Shown: piece after piece, positions 9,237 through 17,347 of the stretch
Position numbering within the stretch: position 1 is the stretch's first letter
Layout: every line of letters begins with the position of its first letter
DNA from: M3007 sp038203695
GTDB taxonomy: Bacteria > Bacteroidota > Bacteroidia > Chitinophagales > Saprospiraceae
Length of the DNA: 51,566 nucleotides
Assembly (NCBI GenBank): GCA_038203695.1
Contig: JBBRDQ010000009.1
Location: forward strand, 1 to 51,566
Direction of reading: 5' to 3'
Program-made: the position numbers and the translations under genes
The notes under the pieces: generated by a model
What the model was told of the DNA's origin: nothing
The model's input: the letters and a program-made list of their open reading frames with translations, nothing else
The model's database searches: none

Positions 9237-10079
9237 CTAACTTTTTGGCGAAACCTCTCGCAATTCTGGATTATTTTTTATTTCCTCCAATAAAAAGTCG
9301 TGTGTAGATAGAATGTCGGCTTTGCCTTTTCGCACTACAACGGAGTGTTCAAAGTGCGCGCTCGCCTTGCGGTCTCTGGTGTGAATGGTCCATCCATCGG
9401 TATCTTGATAAACGTCTCTTCCGCCCAGCGTAATCATCGGCTCTATCGCTATTACCAATCCATCCTGCATCAACATTCCCTTTCCACGTCTTCCGTAGTT
9501 AGGCACTTCCGGATCTTCGTGTAAAGAACGACCCACACCATGTCCAACCAAATCGCGTACTACCCCATATTTATGCTGCCGTTCGCAATAATCCTGAACC
9601 GCAAAAGAAATATCACCGATTCTGCGTCCTACTACGGCCTGCTCGATACCTTTGTAAAGCGAGGCGTACGTGACGCGTAATAACTCCATCACCGGCTCTT
9701 CCACCTGGGAAAACGCAAACGTAAATGCCGCGTCGCCAAAGTATCCTTCCAATTCTACCCCGCAATCTACCGAAACAATATCCGTCTCTTTAAATTCGCG
9801 CTTGCTCGGTATGCCGTGTACGACAATATCATTGTACGATACACACAGCGTAGACGGGAAACCATTGTATCCCTTAAACGCCGGCCGACCTTTGTGATCG
9901 AGAATAAACTCCTCCGCTGCCTTGTCAATTTCAGCACCGGTAATACCCGGTTTCAGCATCGACCCAACCAAAGCCAGTGTCTTCGACACTAAAAGATTGG
10001 ACGCGCGCATCATTTCCACTTCATCGCCGGTCTTGTGAAAGACCCGCTTGCCATCCTGACCCGTTGTGAAAAGACCCAT
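9237..10079 (-). CDS. map: Type I methionine aminopeptidase
   Basis: Removes the initiator Met from nascent proteins. The 280 aa carry the pita-bread fold and the metal ligands: Asp in SVDCGVELEG and in YFGDAAFTF, His in GHGVGRSLHEDP, Glu in AIEPMI and in FEHSVV. There is no N-terminal zinc-finger extension. It occupies the slot between secY (69 nt) and infA (35 nt), where Gammaproteobacteria lack it and many Firmicutes have adk-map. Confidence 0.97.
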   Translation of the reverse strand: MGLFTTGQDGKRVFHKTGDEVEMMRASNLLVSKTLALVGSMLKPGITGAEIDKAAEEFILDHKGRPAFKGYNGFPSTLCVSYNDIVVHGIPSKREFKETDIVSVDCGVELEGYFGDAAFTFAFSQVEEPVMELLRVTYASLYKGIEQAVVGRRIGDISFAVQDYCERQHKYGVVRDLVGHGVGRSLHEDPEVPNYGRRGKGMLMQDGLVIAIEPMITLGGRDVYQDTDGWTIHTRDRKASAHFEHSVVVRKGKADILSTHDFLLEEIKNNPELREVSPKS

Positions 10080-10148
10080 GGTATTATTTATTGTATAGTG
10101 TTGAAAGCAAGATTTGAAGTTATTCCGATCTTACTTTCGACCCTTGTT

Positions 10149-11513
10149 TTATTGAGGCTGACCCACCTGGATGCCTTGTGAATTGCGGCCCTGGATACGA
10201 CCGGACTGAATCAGACCATCGTATTTTTTCGTCAGTAAATAACTTTCAATTACCTGCAGTGTGTCGAGTGCAACACCCACCATAATCAGCAGCGTAGTGC
10301 CACCAAAGAACAGTGCAAATTGCGGGTTCACACCCACCGTAGCGGCAATAGAGGGCAGGATACCGATGATACCCAGGAATACTGCACCCGGCAGGGTAAT
10401 CCGTGTCATGACGCTATCGATATATTCAGCGGTTGCTTCACCCGGTTTTACACCCGGGATAAAGGCATTGCTGCGCTTTAGATATTCCGAGTAGTTTGTC
10501 GGGTTGATCATCAGGGCCGTATAAACGTAGGTAAACACGACCACCAGCAGAAAGAACACCAGATTATAACCCCAGGAGTAAATGTCCGTCATCATGTGCG
10601 TACGACCGCCTGAACCAAAACTGCTGCCCGAAAAATACTGAATCGGAGTAGCGATCAGGAACATAATGGCCTGGGCAAAAATGATCGGCATTACACCGGC
10701 AGAGTTTACTTTTAAAGGAAGGTAGTCGCGCGAACTTGCTTGTGGCAAAGATCCACCCGAACGGCCGACCATACGTTTGGCAAATTGAATTGGAATACGC
10801 CGTACACCTTGAATTACCAGAATGGTTAGCAGAATGATCACAAAGAAGGCGACCATTTCGACGATTAACCAGAGGAATTTGTTTTCTCCGGCCAGTTTCT
10901 GGAATTCGAAGATAAATGCTTCCGGCAAACGAGCAATGATGCCCGCCTGGATGATCAGCGAAGTTCCATTGCCTACGCCCTTATCGGTAATCCGTTCACC
11001 CAACCACATACAAAACACCGTACCAGCCGTCAAAATAATGATCCCAGTGAACCAGAACATACCAGGGTTAATATTACCGGAAACGGCACCTTGTGTATTA
11101 TTGATCAGTTGCAAGTAACTGCCGCCTTGTACCAGTGCGATTGCAACTGTAAGCAAACGCATGTATTGAGTCAATTTCTTACGGCCGCTCTCCCCTTCTT
11201 TGGTCTGTAACCGTTGGAAATAAGGCACTGCAAAACCAAGTAACTGAACAATGATCGAAGCCGTAATGTAAGGCATTACACCCAACGCAAAAATAGCGGC
11301 CTTGTTAAAGGCGCCACCGGTAAACACATTGATCAGACCCAACAGGTCGTTCGCGTTATTCTTTGCGCTGGCTGCCAGAACGGAAGGAACTACCCCCGGC
11401 AGTACTACGAAAGTACCGATGCGATACACCAGCAACAAAGCCAGCGTATAAAGAATGCGTTGACGGAGTTCTTTGATACTCCAGATATTTTTGATAACTG
11501 AAAACAGCTTCAT
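10149..11513 (-). CDS. secY: Preprotein translocase subunit SecY
   Basis: Central channel of the Sec translocon in the inner membrane. The 454 aa contain about ten hydrophobic helices. Family motifs include the N-terminal ELRQRILYTLALLLVYRIG, the cytosolic loop TKEGESGRKKLTQYMR after helix 2-3, and GVRRIPIQFAKRMVG in the ribosome/SecA-binding loop. It is only 14 nt after rplO, suggesting tight coupling. Its partner motor SecA is also in this window at 40518-43868. Confidence 0.98.
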   Translation of the reverse strand: MKLFSVIKNIWSIKELRQRILYTLALLLVYRIGTFVVLPGVVPSVLAASAKNNANDLLGLINVFTGGAFNKAAIFALGVMPYITASIIVQLLGFAVPYFQRLQTKEGESGRKKLTQYMRLLTVAIALVQGGSYLQLINNTQGAVSGNINPGMFWFTGIIILTAGTVFCMWLGERITDKGVGNGTSLIIQAGIIARLPEAFIFEFQKLAGENKFLWLIVEMVAFFVIILLTILVIQGVRRIPIQFAKRMVGRSGGSLPQASSRDYLPLKVNSAGVMPIIFAQAIMFLIATPIQYFSGSSFGSGGRTHMMTDIYSWGYNLVFFLLVVVFTYVYTALMINPTNYSEYLKRSNAFIPGVKPGEATAEYIDSVMTRITLPGAVFLGIIGILPSIAATVGVNPQFALFFGGTTLLIMVGVALDTLQVIESYLLTKKYDGLIQSGRIQGRNSQGIQVGQPQ

Positions 11514-11527
11514 TGTCGAGAGACGGT

Positions 11528-11974
11528 TTAAACGATTTCTACGCTTCCTCCTTGCGCTTCGATAGCGGCTTTAGCGGAGGCCGAAATAGCGTGTACCTTA
11601 ATGTTCACTTTGGAATTCAGTTTGCCGTTGCCCAGGATCTTGATCTTGCCCGACGCTTTTGAGACGCCAGCCGTGATGAAGGCTTCTACATCCATAGAAG
11701 TAAGCCCTGTTTTGAGCACCAATGCTTCCAATTGACCGAGGTTAAGCGGCGTATATTCTACGCGATTAACATTGTGGAAACCGCGTTTTGGCAAACGACG
11801 TTGCATCGGCGTTTGACCGCCTTCAAAGTGACGCTTTTCTTTGGCGCCGCTCCGTGCTTTGTCCCCTTTGTGACCACGGGTAGACGTGCCACCGTGACCC
11901 GAACCGGTACCACGACCAATGCGCTTTACCTTTTTTACCGAACCCTGAGCCGGACGAAGATTACTGAGTTCCAT
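11528..11974 (-). CDS. rplO: 50S ribosomal protein L15
   Basis: Large-subunit protein that joins late in assembly. It has 148 aa with the Gly/Arg/Lys-rich N-terminal arm that penetrates 23S rRNA (RIGRGTGSGHGGTSTRGHKG) and the conserved PMQRRLPKRGFHN, followed by a globular end. It lies 75 nt after rpmD. Confidence 0.98.
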   Translation of the reverse strand: MELSNLRPAQGSVKKVKRIGRGTGSGHGGTSTRGHKGDKARSGAKEKRHFEGGQTPMQRRLPKRGFHNVNRVEYTPLNLGQLEALVLKTGLTSMDVEAFITAGVSKASGKIKILGNGKLNSKVNIKVHAISASAKAAIEAQGGSVEIV

Positions 11975-12049
11975 TGCTATATTTTATTCGATATGAAAAC
12001 CTATTGGGCCGGAGTCCGACAGGTTTTGAGTTGAATTTCAATGATGAAT

Positions 12050-12229
12050 TTAGGCGTTCTCAAACTTAACAAGGTGATTCACCACGCGCAGCATACCATG
12101 CAGTTGCGGTGTATCTTCGTGCTCGATTGTTTGATGCACTTTATTGAAGCCCAGGGCCACCAGCGTCAATTTCTGGCGCTTGGTTTTGTCGATCGGGCTT
12201 TTGACTAATGTTACTTTTATCTTGCTCAT
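12050..12229 (-). CDS. rpmD: 50S ribosomal protein L30
   Basis: Short gene of 59 codons, ATG at 12229 to TAA at 12050. The product starts MSKIKVTLVKSPIDKTKRQK and contains LTLVALGFNKVHQTIEH and a VVNHLVK end, a complete L30 fold. Its position between rpsE (87 nt) and rplO (75 nt) is canonical. Confidence 0.96.
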   Translation of the reverse strand: MSKIKVTLVKSPIDKTKRQKLTLVALGFNKVHQTIEHEDTPQLHGMLRVVNHLVKFENA

Positions 12230-12316
12230 TGCCTTAGGAAGGTTTGAGAATTTGAAAGTCTGTAGGACGGAAAACGTGGATCAAAGCAGATCACCGCATT
12301 TCCTGGACAGACAATA

Positions 12317-12844
12317 TTATCCGTTGAACAATTTATCCAGCGAAATGCCGCGTTGGCGGGCTACTTCAACCGGGCTGCGGAGGCTGGTCAAGGCTGCGAT
12401 GGTTGCTTTCACCACGTTGTGTGGATTGGAAGAACCCTGCGACTTGGCCAACACGTCCTGTACACCGGCCATTTCCAATACAGCGCGCATCGCACCACCG
12501 GCGATAACGCCAGTACCGTGTGCTGCTGGCTTGATCAGAACGCGACCTGCGTCGAACTTACCATGTGCTTCGTGGGGAATGGTACCGTGCAGAATCGGGA
12601 CTTTCACCAGATTCTTTTCAGCATCTTTCACTGCTTTGGAGATCGCTTCCGACACCTCCCGGGCTTTACCCAGTCCCTGGCCGATCGTGCCTTTACCATC
12701 GCCGACTACCACTACGGCAGCAAAGCTGAATGTACGACCACCTTTGGTGACTTTCGCCACACGATTGAGAGAAACGAGTTTCTCTTTGAGACCCGAATCT
12801 TCCGATGTACGGGAATTATCTCTTTCTCTGTCTTGCTTAGCCAT
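12317..12844 (-). CDS. rpsE: 30S ribosomal protein S5
   Basis: Small-subunit protein important for decoding accuracy and mRNA entry. It has 175 aa: double-stranded-RNA-binding-like N domain with LVSLNRVAKVTKGGRTFSFA at about residues 26-45, the GDGKGTIGQGLGKAREV loop, and a C domain rich in AxGxGVIAGGAMRAV. It follows rplR by 36 nt. Confidence 0.98.
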   Translation of the reverse strand: MAKQDRERDNSRTSEDSGLKEKLVSLNRVAKVTKGGRTFSFAAVVVVGDGKGTIGQGLGKAREVSEAISKAVKDAEKNLVKVPILHGTIPHEAHGKFDAGRVLIKPAAHGTGVIAGGAMRAVLEMAGVQDVLAKSQGSSNPHNVVKATIAALTSLRSPVEVARQRGISLDKLFNG

Positions 12845-12880
12845 TGTAATTGGTATTGCTATGCGAAATGTTCAATTGAA

Positions 12881-13222
12881 TTAGAATTGGAGACCGCCTT
12901 CACGTGCGCCATCGGCCAGAGCCTTTACGCGACCATGATACAGGTAACCGCTACGGTCGAATACGATGACCGAAATACCGGCTGCCACTGCTTTTTCAGC
13001 GATTAATTTGCCTACTGCCGCAGCCTGTTCGGTTTTGGTGCCGGTCACATCGGCAGAACTTGCTGCTGCCAAAGTATGACCGGTCAAATCGTTAATTACC
13101 TGGCAATAGATCGATTTTGCGGAGCGAAAAACACTTAAACGCGGACGTTCTGCGGTACCACTTATCTTCTTGCGAACGCGCATGTGAATGCGCTGACGAC
13201 TTTGTTTTTTTGTACGTTTCAT
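12881..13222 (-). CDS. rplR: 50S ribosomal protein L18
   Basis: Binds 5S rRNA in the central protuberance. It has 113 aa with a basic N-terminus (TKKQSRQRIHMRVRKK), then RPRLSVFRSAKSIYCQVIND and the usual ending YLYHGRVKALADGAREGGLQF. It sits 60 nt after rplF. Confidence 0.98.
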   Translation of the reverse strand: MKRTKKQSRQRIHMRVRKKISGTAERPRLSVFRSAKSIYCQVINDLTGHTLAAASSADVTGTKTEQAAAVGKLIAEKAVAAGISVIVFDRSGYLYHGRVKALADGAREGGLQF

Positions 13223-13282
13223 TTTTTATCAAGTTAGGCGATTCCGATTTCCGACCGGAAAAGCATGATAATCAACTGATTA

Positions 13283-13846
13283 TTATTTCTTACCACCAGC
13301 AGTTTTACCTGCTTTGCGGCGGATAATTTCACCTTTGAACATGATACCCTTTCCTTTGTAGGGCTCAGGTTTGCGGAAACCGCGTATTTTGGCACAAACC
13401 TGGCCAAGCAGTTCCTTGTCGATCGATTCCAGGCGAACGAGTGGCGGAGAACCTTTTTCCATCGCCGTCGTCACTTTGACTTCAGACGGTACGTAAAAGA
13501 TCACCGGGTGCGAATAACCGATCGTGAAAGTGATCAGGTTGCCCTGACTTTCTACCCGGAAACCAACGCCGACCACTTCCATCTCCCGCTTGTAACCCTG
13601 ACTTACGCCCACCACCATATTATTGATGAGTGCGCGGTACAGACCATGCATCGCCTTATGGCGTTTCTGATCCGTCGGGCGAGTTACCTGCCAGGTACCA
13701 TCATCCGCTTTCTCGACTTTGATATCGGGATCGATTTTCTGCGAAAGGGATCCCAATGGGCCTTTCACAGTAACAGTGTTGTCCGATGCTAGTGACACTT
13801 CAACTTTCGCTGGGAGTGTGATCGGGAGTTTACCAATGCGTGACAT
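13283..13846 (-). CDS. rplF: 50S ribosomal protein L6
   Basis: Large-subunit protein at the base of the L7/L12 stalk near the GTPase centre. It has 187 aa with two L6 repeats: N-terminal MSRIGKLPITLPAKVEV and C-terminal GQVCAKIRGFRKPEPYKGKG, the family signature. The tail ends RRKAGKTAGGKK. It is 60 nt after rpsH. Confidence 0.98.
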   Translation of the reverse strand: MSRIGKLPITLPAKVEVSLASDNTVTVKGPLGSLSQKIDPDIKVEKADDGTWQVTRPTDQKRHKAMHGLYRALINNMVVGVSQGYKREMEVVGVGFRVESQGNLITFTIGYSHPVIFYVPSEVKVTTAMEKGSPPLVRLESIDKELLGQVCAKIRGFRKPEPYKGKGIMFKGEIIRRKAGKTAGGKK

Positions 13847-13906
13847 ATCTTCGACTCAGTTAAGAGTTATGAATTTTGATTTGCGGATTTTCAGGATCGA
13901 AAGCGA

Positions 13907-14317
13907 TTAGCAAATGTAGCAGAGCAATTCTCCACCAACGTTTACTTCACGGGCTTTTTTATCCGTCATTACCCCCCGGGAAGTAGAGATAATCATAATT
14001 CCCAAACCGTTAATAATCCGGGGAATATCATTGCTGCCAGAGAACTTACGCAGGCCGGGACGGCTTACGCGGACCAACTCCCGAATGATCGGTTGTTTGG
14101 TAGCCGGGTCGTACTTCAAGGCGATCTTGATAAGACCTTGGATATGCTCCGGGGATTTCTCCTCGAAGGTATATTTCAGGATGTACCCCTGATCGTACAA
14201 GATTTCCGTCATGGATTTCTTGATACGGGAAGCAGGGATTTCAACGATGCGATGCCCCGCCATCTGCGCATTGCGGATACGGGTCAAAAAGTCTGCTATC
14301 GGATCAGTGACTTGCAT
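13907..14317 (-). CDS. rpsH: 30S ribosomal protein S8
   Basis: Binds helix 21 of 16S rRNA; in E. coli S8 also represses the spc operon. It has 136 aa, starting MQVTDPIADFLTRIRNAQMA, with the C-terminal signature TSRGVMTDKKAREVNVGGELLC. It lies 85 nt after rpsN. Confidence 0.98.
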   Translation of the reverse strand: MQVTDPIADFLTRIRNAQMAGHRIVEIPASRIKKSMTEILYDQGYILKYTFEEKSPEHIQGLIKIALKYDPATKQPIIRELVRVSRPGLRKFSGSNDIPRIINGLGIMIISTSRGVMTDKKAREVNVGGELLCYIC

Positions 14318-14402
14318 TGTATCAAAAGTTGATAATTGTTGCGTGTTAGTCAGTCATTGCGGAAGCGAGCGAAATGCCCGCCGGCAATGAAAAACGGATT
14401 GT

Positions 14403-14672
14403 TTACCAAGATGCTTTGGTGATGCCTGGAATTTTTCCATCCAGTGCCATTTGGCGAAACTTCACCCGGCAGATACCGAATTTGCGCATGTAACCTTTTG
14501 GACGACCGGTCAGCAGGCAGCGATTGTGCAGGCGGATCGGGTTGGAGTTACGCGGAAGTTTGTCAAGTGCATCATAGTCACCTGCTTCTTTCAATTTCTT
14601 GCGAAGGGTAGCGTATTTTGCAACCAGACGCACGCGCTTATTCTCACGGGCAATGACGGATTTTTTTGCCAT
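14403..14672 (-). CDS. rpsN: 30S ribosomal protein S14 (zinc-free, long form)
   Basis: Small-subunit head protein. Its 89 aa match the long Cys-minus type: MAKKSVIARENKRVRLVAKY at the start and CLLTGRPKGYMRKFGICRV near the end, without the CxxC...CxxC zinc site of the short form. It is 35 nt after rplE, the expected position. Confidence 0.98.
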   Translation of the reverse strand: MAKKSVIARENKRVRLVAKYATLRKKLKEAGDYDALDKLPRNSNPIRLHNRCLLTGRPKGYMRKFGICRVKFRQMALDGKIPGITKASW

Positions 14673-14707
14673 TTTGCTCTATAACTGATTGAATGTGCGT
14701 TGCTTAA

Positions 14708-15256
14708 TTATTTTTTGAAAGGCATACCCATCTCTTTGAGCAGGGCAAATGCTTCCGCATCAGTGTTAGCCGTGGTGACGAACGTGATGTCCATACCCAT
14801 GATTTTGCTGACTTTGTCGATATCGATTTCCGGAAAGATGATCTGCTCCGTTACGCCCATCGTGAAGTTACCGCGACCATCGAATGATTTGTCGTTGATA
14901 CCGCGAAAGTCGCGGACACGTGGCATAGCGATGGAGATGAACCGGTCCAGGAATTCGTACATACGCTGTCCGCGCAGTGTTACCCGGATGCCGATTGGCA
15001 TACCTTCCCGCAATTTAAAGTTCGACACCGAAGTTTTTGCTTTCGTCGAAACGGCTTTCTGACCGGTAATGGTGGTCAATTCCGTCATCGCGTTGTCAAT
15101 CATCTTCTTATCGCCGGTTGCGGCACCGATACCTTGATTGATACAAATCTTTTCAAGGCGGGGCACTTGCATGACCGATGAATAGTTGAACTGCTCCATC
15201 ATGGCAGGCGCAACTTCTTGCTGATATTTTGTCTTAAGACGTGGTATGTAGCTCAT
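14708..15256 (-). CDS. rplE: 50S ribosomal protein L5
   Basis: Binds 5S rRNA and contacts S13 and P-site tRNA. It has 182 aa from the ATG at 15256; a GTG directly before it at 15259 could also initiate. Conserved stretches include MQVPRLEKICINQGIGAA and LRGQRMYEFLDRFISIAMPR, with GVTEQIIFPEIDIDK in the C-terminal half. The ATG shares one base with the rplX stop (TGATG), so translation is probably coupled. Confidence 0.97.
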   Translation of the reverse strand: MSYIPRLKTKYQQEVAPAMMEQFNYSSVMQVPRLEKICINQGIGAATGDKKMIDNAMTELTTITGQKAVSTKAKTSVSNFKLREGMPIGIRVTLRGQRMYEFLDRFISIAMPRVRDFRGINDKSFDGRGNFTMGVTEQIIFPEIDIDKVSKIMGMDITFVTTANTDAEAFALLKEMGMPFKK

Positions 15257-15600
15257 CACTTAATGATGTTTCCAGTTTTTTTAGCATAGCGAACGCTTTC
15301 GCCGTTCTCTTGTTTACGACCAATCCGGGTGGCTTTACCCGTTTGTGGGTCCAGCAGTGCCAGGTTAGAAATGTGGATAGTAGATTCCATATCCTGGATA
15401 CCACCTTCCTCGGTTTGCGTGGCCTTCACGTGTTTCTTCACCATGTTGACGCCTTCGACAATCGCACGATTTTTATCCGTAAAAATTTGAATAACCGCGC
15501 CGGTTTTGCCTTTATCGTCACCGGAAAGAACCACCACTGTATCGCCTTTGCGGACGTGCAGTTTTGGTGCAAAACGTTTTATTTTTTGTTTCGTAGCCAT
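15256..15600 (-). CDS. rplX: 50S ribosomal protein L24
   Basis: Early assembly protein near the peptide exit. Chosen start is the ATG at 15600 (MATKQKIKRFAPKLHVRKGD); the frame extends 24 codons further upstream but that part is not L24-like. The 114 aa contain a KOW motif (VRKGDTVVVLSGDDKGKTG at about 17-35). Its stop overlaps the rplE start. Confidence 0.96.
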   Translation of the reverse strand: MATKQKIKRFAPKLHVRKGDTVVVLSGDDKGKTGAVIQIFTDKNRAIVEGVNMVKKHVKATQTEEGGIQDMESTIHISNLALLDPQTGKATRIGRKQENGESVRYAKKTGNIIK

Positions 15601-15684
15601 TTCAGAAAAATGGTTGACAGTTGAAATGTTGTAAAAATATCGAAGGTAAAGTAGCAATAACCATCCCTTCAACCAAAGTAACTC

Positions 15685-16050
15685 CTACAGTACTTCCGGA
15701 GCCAATGAAATGATACGCATGTAGTCTTTATCGCGCAATTCGCGGGCAACCGGCCCGAAGATACGCGTACCACGCGGTTCATCCGAAGCATTGAGCAACA
15801 CAACTGCGTTGTCATCGAAACGAATATATGAACCGTCTTTGCGACGAATTTCTTTGCGGGTCCGTACGATAACAGCTTTGCTGACCGTACCTTTTTTAAC
15901 GCCTCCCGAGGATGCGTCTTTAACCGTCACAACGATTTTGTCGCCGACACCGGCGTACCGCTGGCGTGTGTGGCCGAGTACACGGATGCAAAGAACTTCT
16001 TTGGCACCGCTGTTGTCGGCTACATTTAAACGAGATTCTTGCTGAATCAT
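15685..16050 (-). CDS. rplN: 50S ribosomal protein L14
   Basis: Large-subunit protein at the subunit interface (bridge B5/B8). It has 121 aa, starting MIQQESRLNVADNSGAKE, with the signature VLCIRVLGHTRQRYAGVGD and a C-terminal RIFGPVARELRDKDYMRI. It is 84 nt upstream of rplX. Confidence 0.98.
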   Translation of the reverse strand: MIQQESRLNVADNSGAKEVLCIRVLGHTRQRYAGVGDKIVVTVKDASSGGVKKGTVSKAVIVRTRKEIRRKDGSYIRFDDNAVVLLNASDEPRGTRIFGPVARELRDKDYMRIISLAPEVL

Positions 16051-16139
16051 GACTTTGTATTTTTCCCGGCGAGCGGGTAGTGAAAAGAAAACCTACGATT
16101 AGGTGTGTTTCCCCCTGACGACCATCGACCGATGATTTA

Positions 16140-16403
16140 TTATTTCGCTCTTTCGATCACTTCCACCAAGCGCCAGCGTTTCATTTTGCTGAGCGGGCGG
16201 GTTTCCATAATGCGCACCGTATCACCTGGTTTGCAGGTGTTTTCCTCGTCATGGGCGAAGAATTTTTTGGAACGTTTTACGAACTTGCCATAAAGCGGGT
16301 GCATAAGGCGACGCTCGACTTTAACTGCGATGGTTTTATCCATTTTATTGGATACAACCGTCCCGGTTTTCTGTTTGCGAAGATTTCTAACTACTGATTC
16401 CAT
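16140..16403 (-). CDS. rpsQ: 30S ribosomal protein S17
   Basis: Primary 16S rRNA-binding OB-fold protein. Its 87 aa contain RKQKTGTVVSNKMDKTIAVK and the signature CKPGDTVRIMETRPLSKMKR. It follows rpmC by 33 nt in the usual L16-L29-S17-L14 order. Confidence 0.98.
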   Translation of the reverse strand: MESVVRNLRKQKTGTVVSNKMDKTIAVKVERRLMHPLYGKFVKRSKKFFAHDEENTCKPGDTVRIMETRPLSKMKRWRLVEVIERAK

Positions 16404-16436
16404 CTTGAAAAGACGTGATGTGGTACGAAAAGGTGA

Positions 16437-16697
16437 TTACTTTTGGCGACGACGGCGGCTGCGCAATTTCGAACGAAGTTCTACTTCTTCCGGCGTTAAT
16501 GCAACCAATTCGCGTTTGCGTGCTTCCGTGTGAATGCGTGCAACATTGCGGCGCAATTCACGGAGTTCCATCGGATTGCCGAGGCCCTTTACCGCATGGT
16601 CGAACTTCATTTGCTGATACTCGCCGTCTCTGCTAACGAGTTCGGCTTGCAGATCAACATCGTTCATTGCAGCAACGTCCAATTTCTCCTTTGCCAT
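16437..16697 (-). CDS. rpmC: 50S ribosomal protein L29
   Basis: Helical-hairpin protein beside the peptide exit tunnel, part of the docking site for SRP and trigger factor. It has 86 aa against about 63 in E. coli. The core ELVSRDGEYQQMKFDHAVKG and RELRRNVARIHTEARKRE is followed by a basic tail ending RSKLRSRRRRQK. Its place between rplP and rpsQ is standard. Confidence 0.95.
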   Translation of the reverse strand: MAKEKLDVAAMNDVDLQAELVSRDGEYQQMKFDHAVKGLGNPMELRELRRNVARIHTEARKRELVALTPEEVELRSKLRSRRRRQK

Positions 16698-16781
16698 TTT
16701 AACTTAATTTACTAAATTATTAATTCGATGATAAGATCGCCGCAATATAAAATCCCGGCTTCCAACAATCAGATTCAAAAC

Positions 16782-17201
16782 TTATCCTTCGTAATCGTAA
16801 CGCGTTACGGCTTTACAAAGAATGGGTAACTTCTGGGCGGCTAAGCGCAAAGAAGCGTGTGCGAGTTCTTCACTTACACCTTCAATCTCGAACAAAATAC
16901 GTCCGGGTTGAACATTGGCAACGTAGTAGTCTACCGCACCTTTACCTTTACCCATCCGCACTTCGGCAGGCTTGGAGGTAATCGGTTTATCCGGGAAAAT
17001 GCGGATCCAAACTTTACCTTCCCGTTTCATATTGCGTGTTAACGCGATACGGGCAGATTCGATCTGCCGGCTGGTAATGCGACTGAATTCTAGTGCTTTC
17101 AGGCCGAATGAGCCAAAAGAAATAGAGCTTCCCTTGTGAGCCAGACCGGTATTACGGCCTTTCTGTTGCTTACGATATTTTTGACGTCTTGGCTGAAGCA
17201 T
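16782..17201 (-). CDS. rplP: 50S ribosomal protein L16
   Basis: Located near the A site and peptidyl transferase centre. It has 139 aa: MLQPRRQKYRKQQKGRN at the N-terminus, the signature RVxxGRILFEIEGVSEELAH in variant form, and a KLPILCKAVTRYDYEG end. It is separated from rpsC by 146 nt, one of the larger gaps in the cluster. Confidence 0.98.
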   Translation of the reverse strand: MLQPRRQKYRKQQKGRNTGLAHKGSSISFGSFGLKALEFSRITSRQIESARIALTRNMKREGKVWIRIFPDKPITSKPAEVRMGKGKGAVDYYVANVQPGRILFEIEGVSEELAHASLRLAAQKLPILCKAVTRYDYEG

Positions 17202-17347
17202 CGTAGGATGAGTTTAAGAGCCTGTCTATCAATGATTTGTGCTAGTTGCACCCTATTCATTTTCAAAACGGGCTGCAAATGTACTGCGCAAATCAGGATT
17301 TACAAAAGGTAAAATTCAAATATGCCGTTAATTATTGAGTTGGCTGC

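Noticed and set aside
10080..10148. Missing adk between secY and map as a sign of deletion
   Set aside because: Absence of adk here is normal for Bacteroidota; no remnant is visible in the 69-nt gap.
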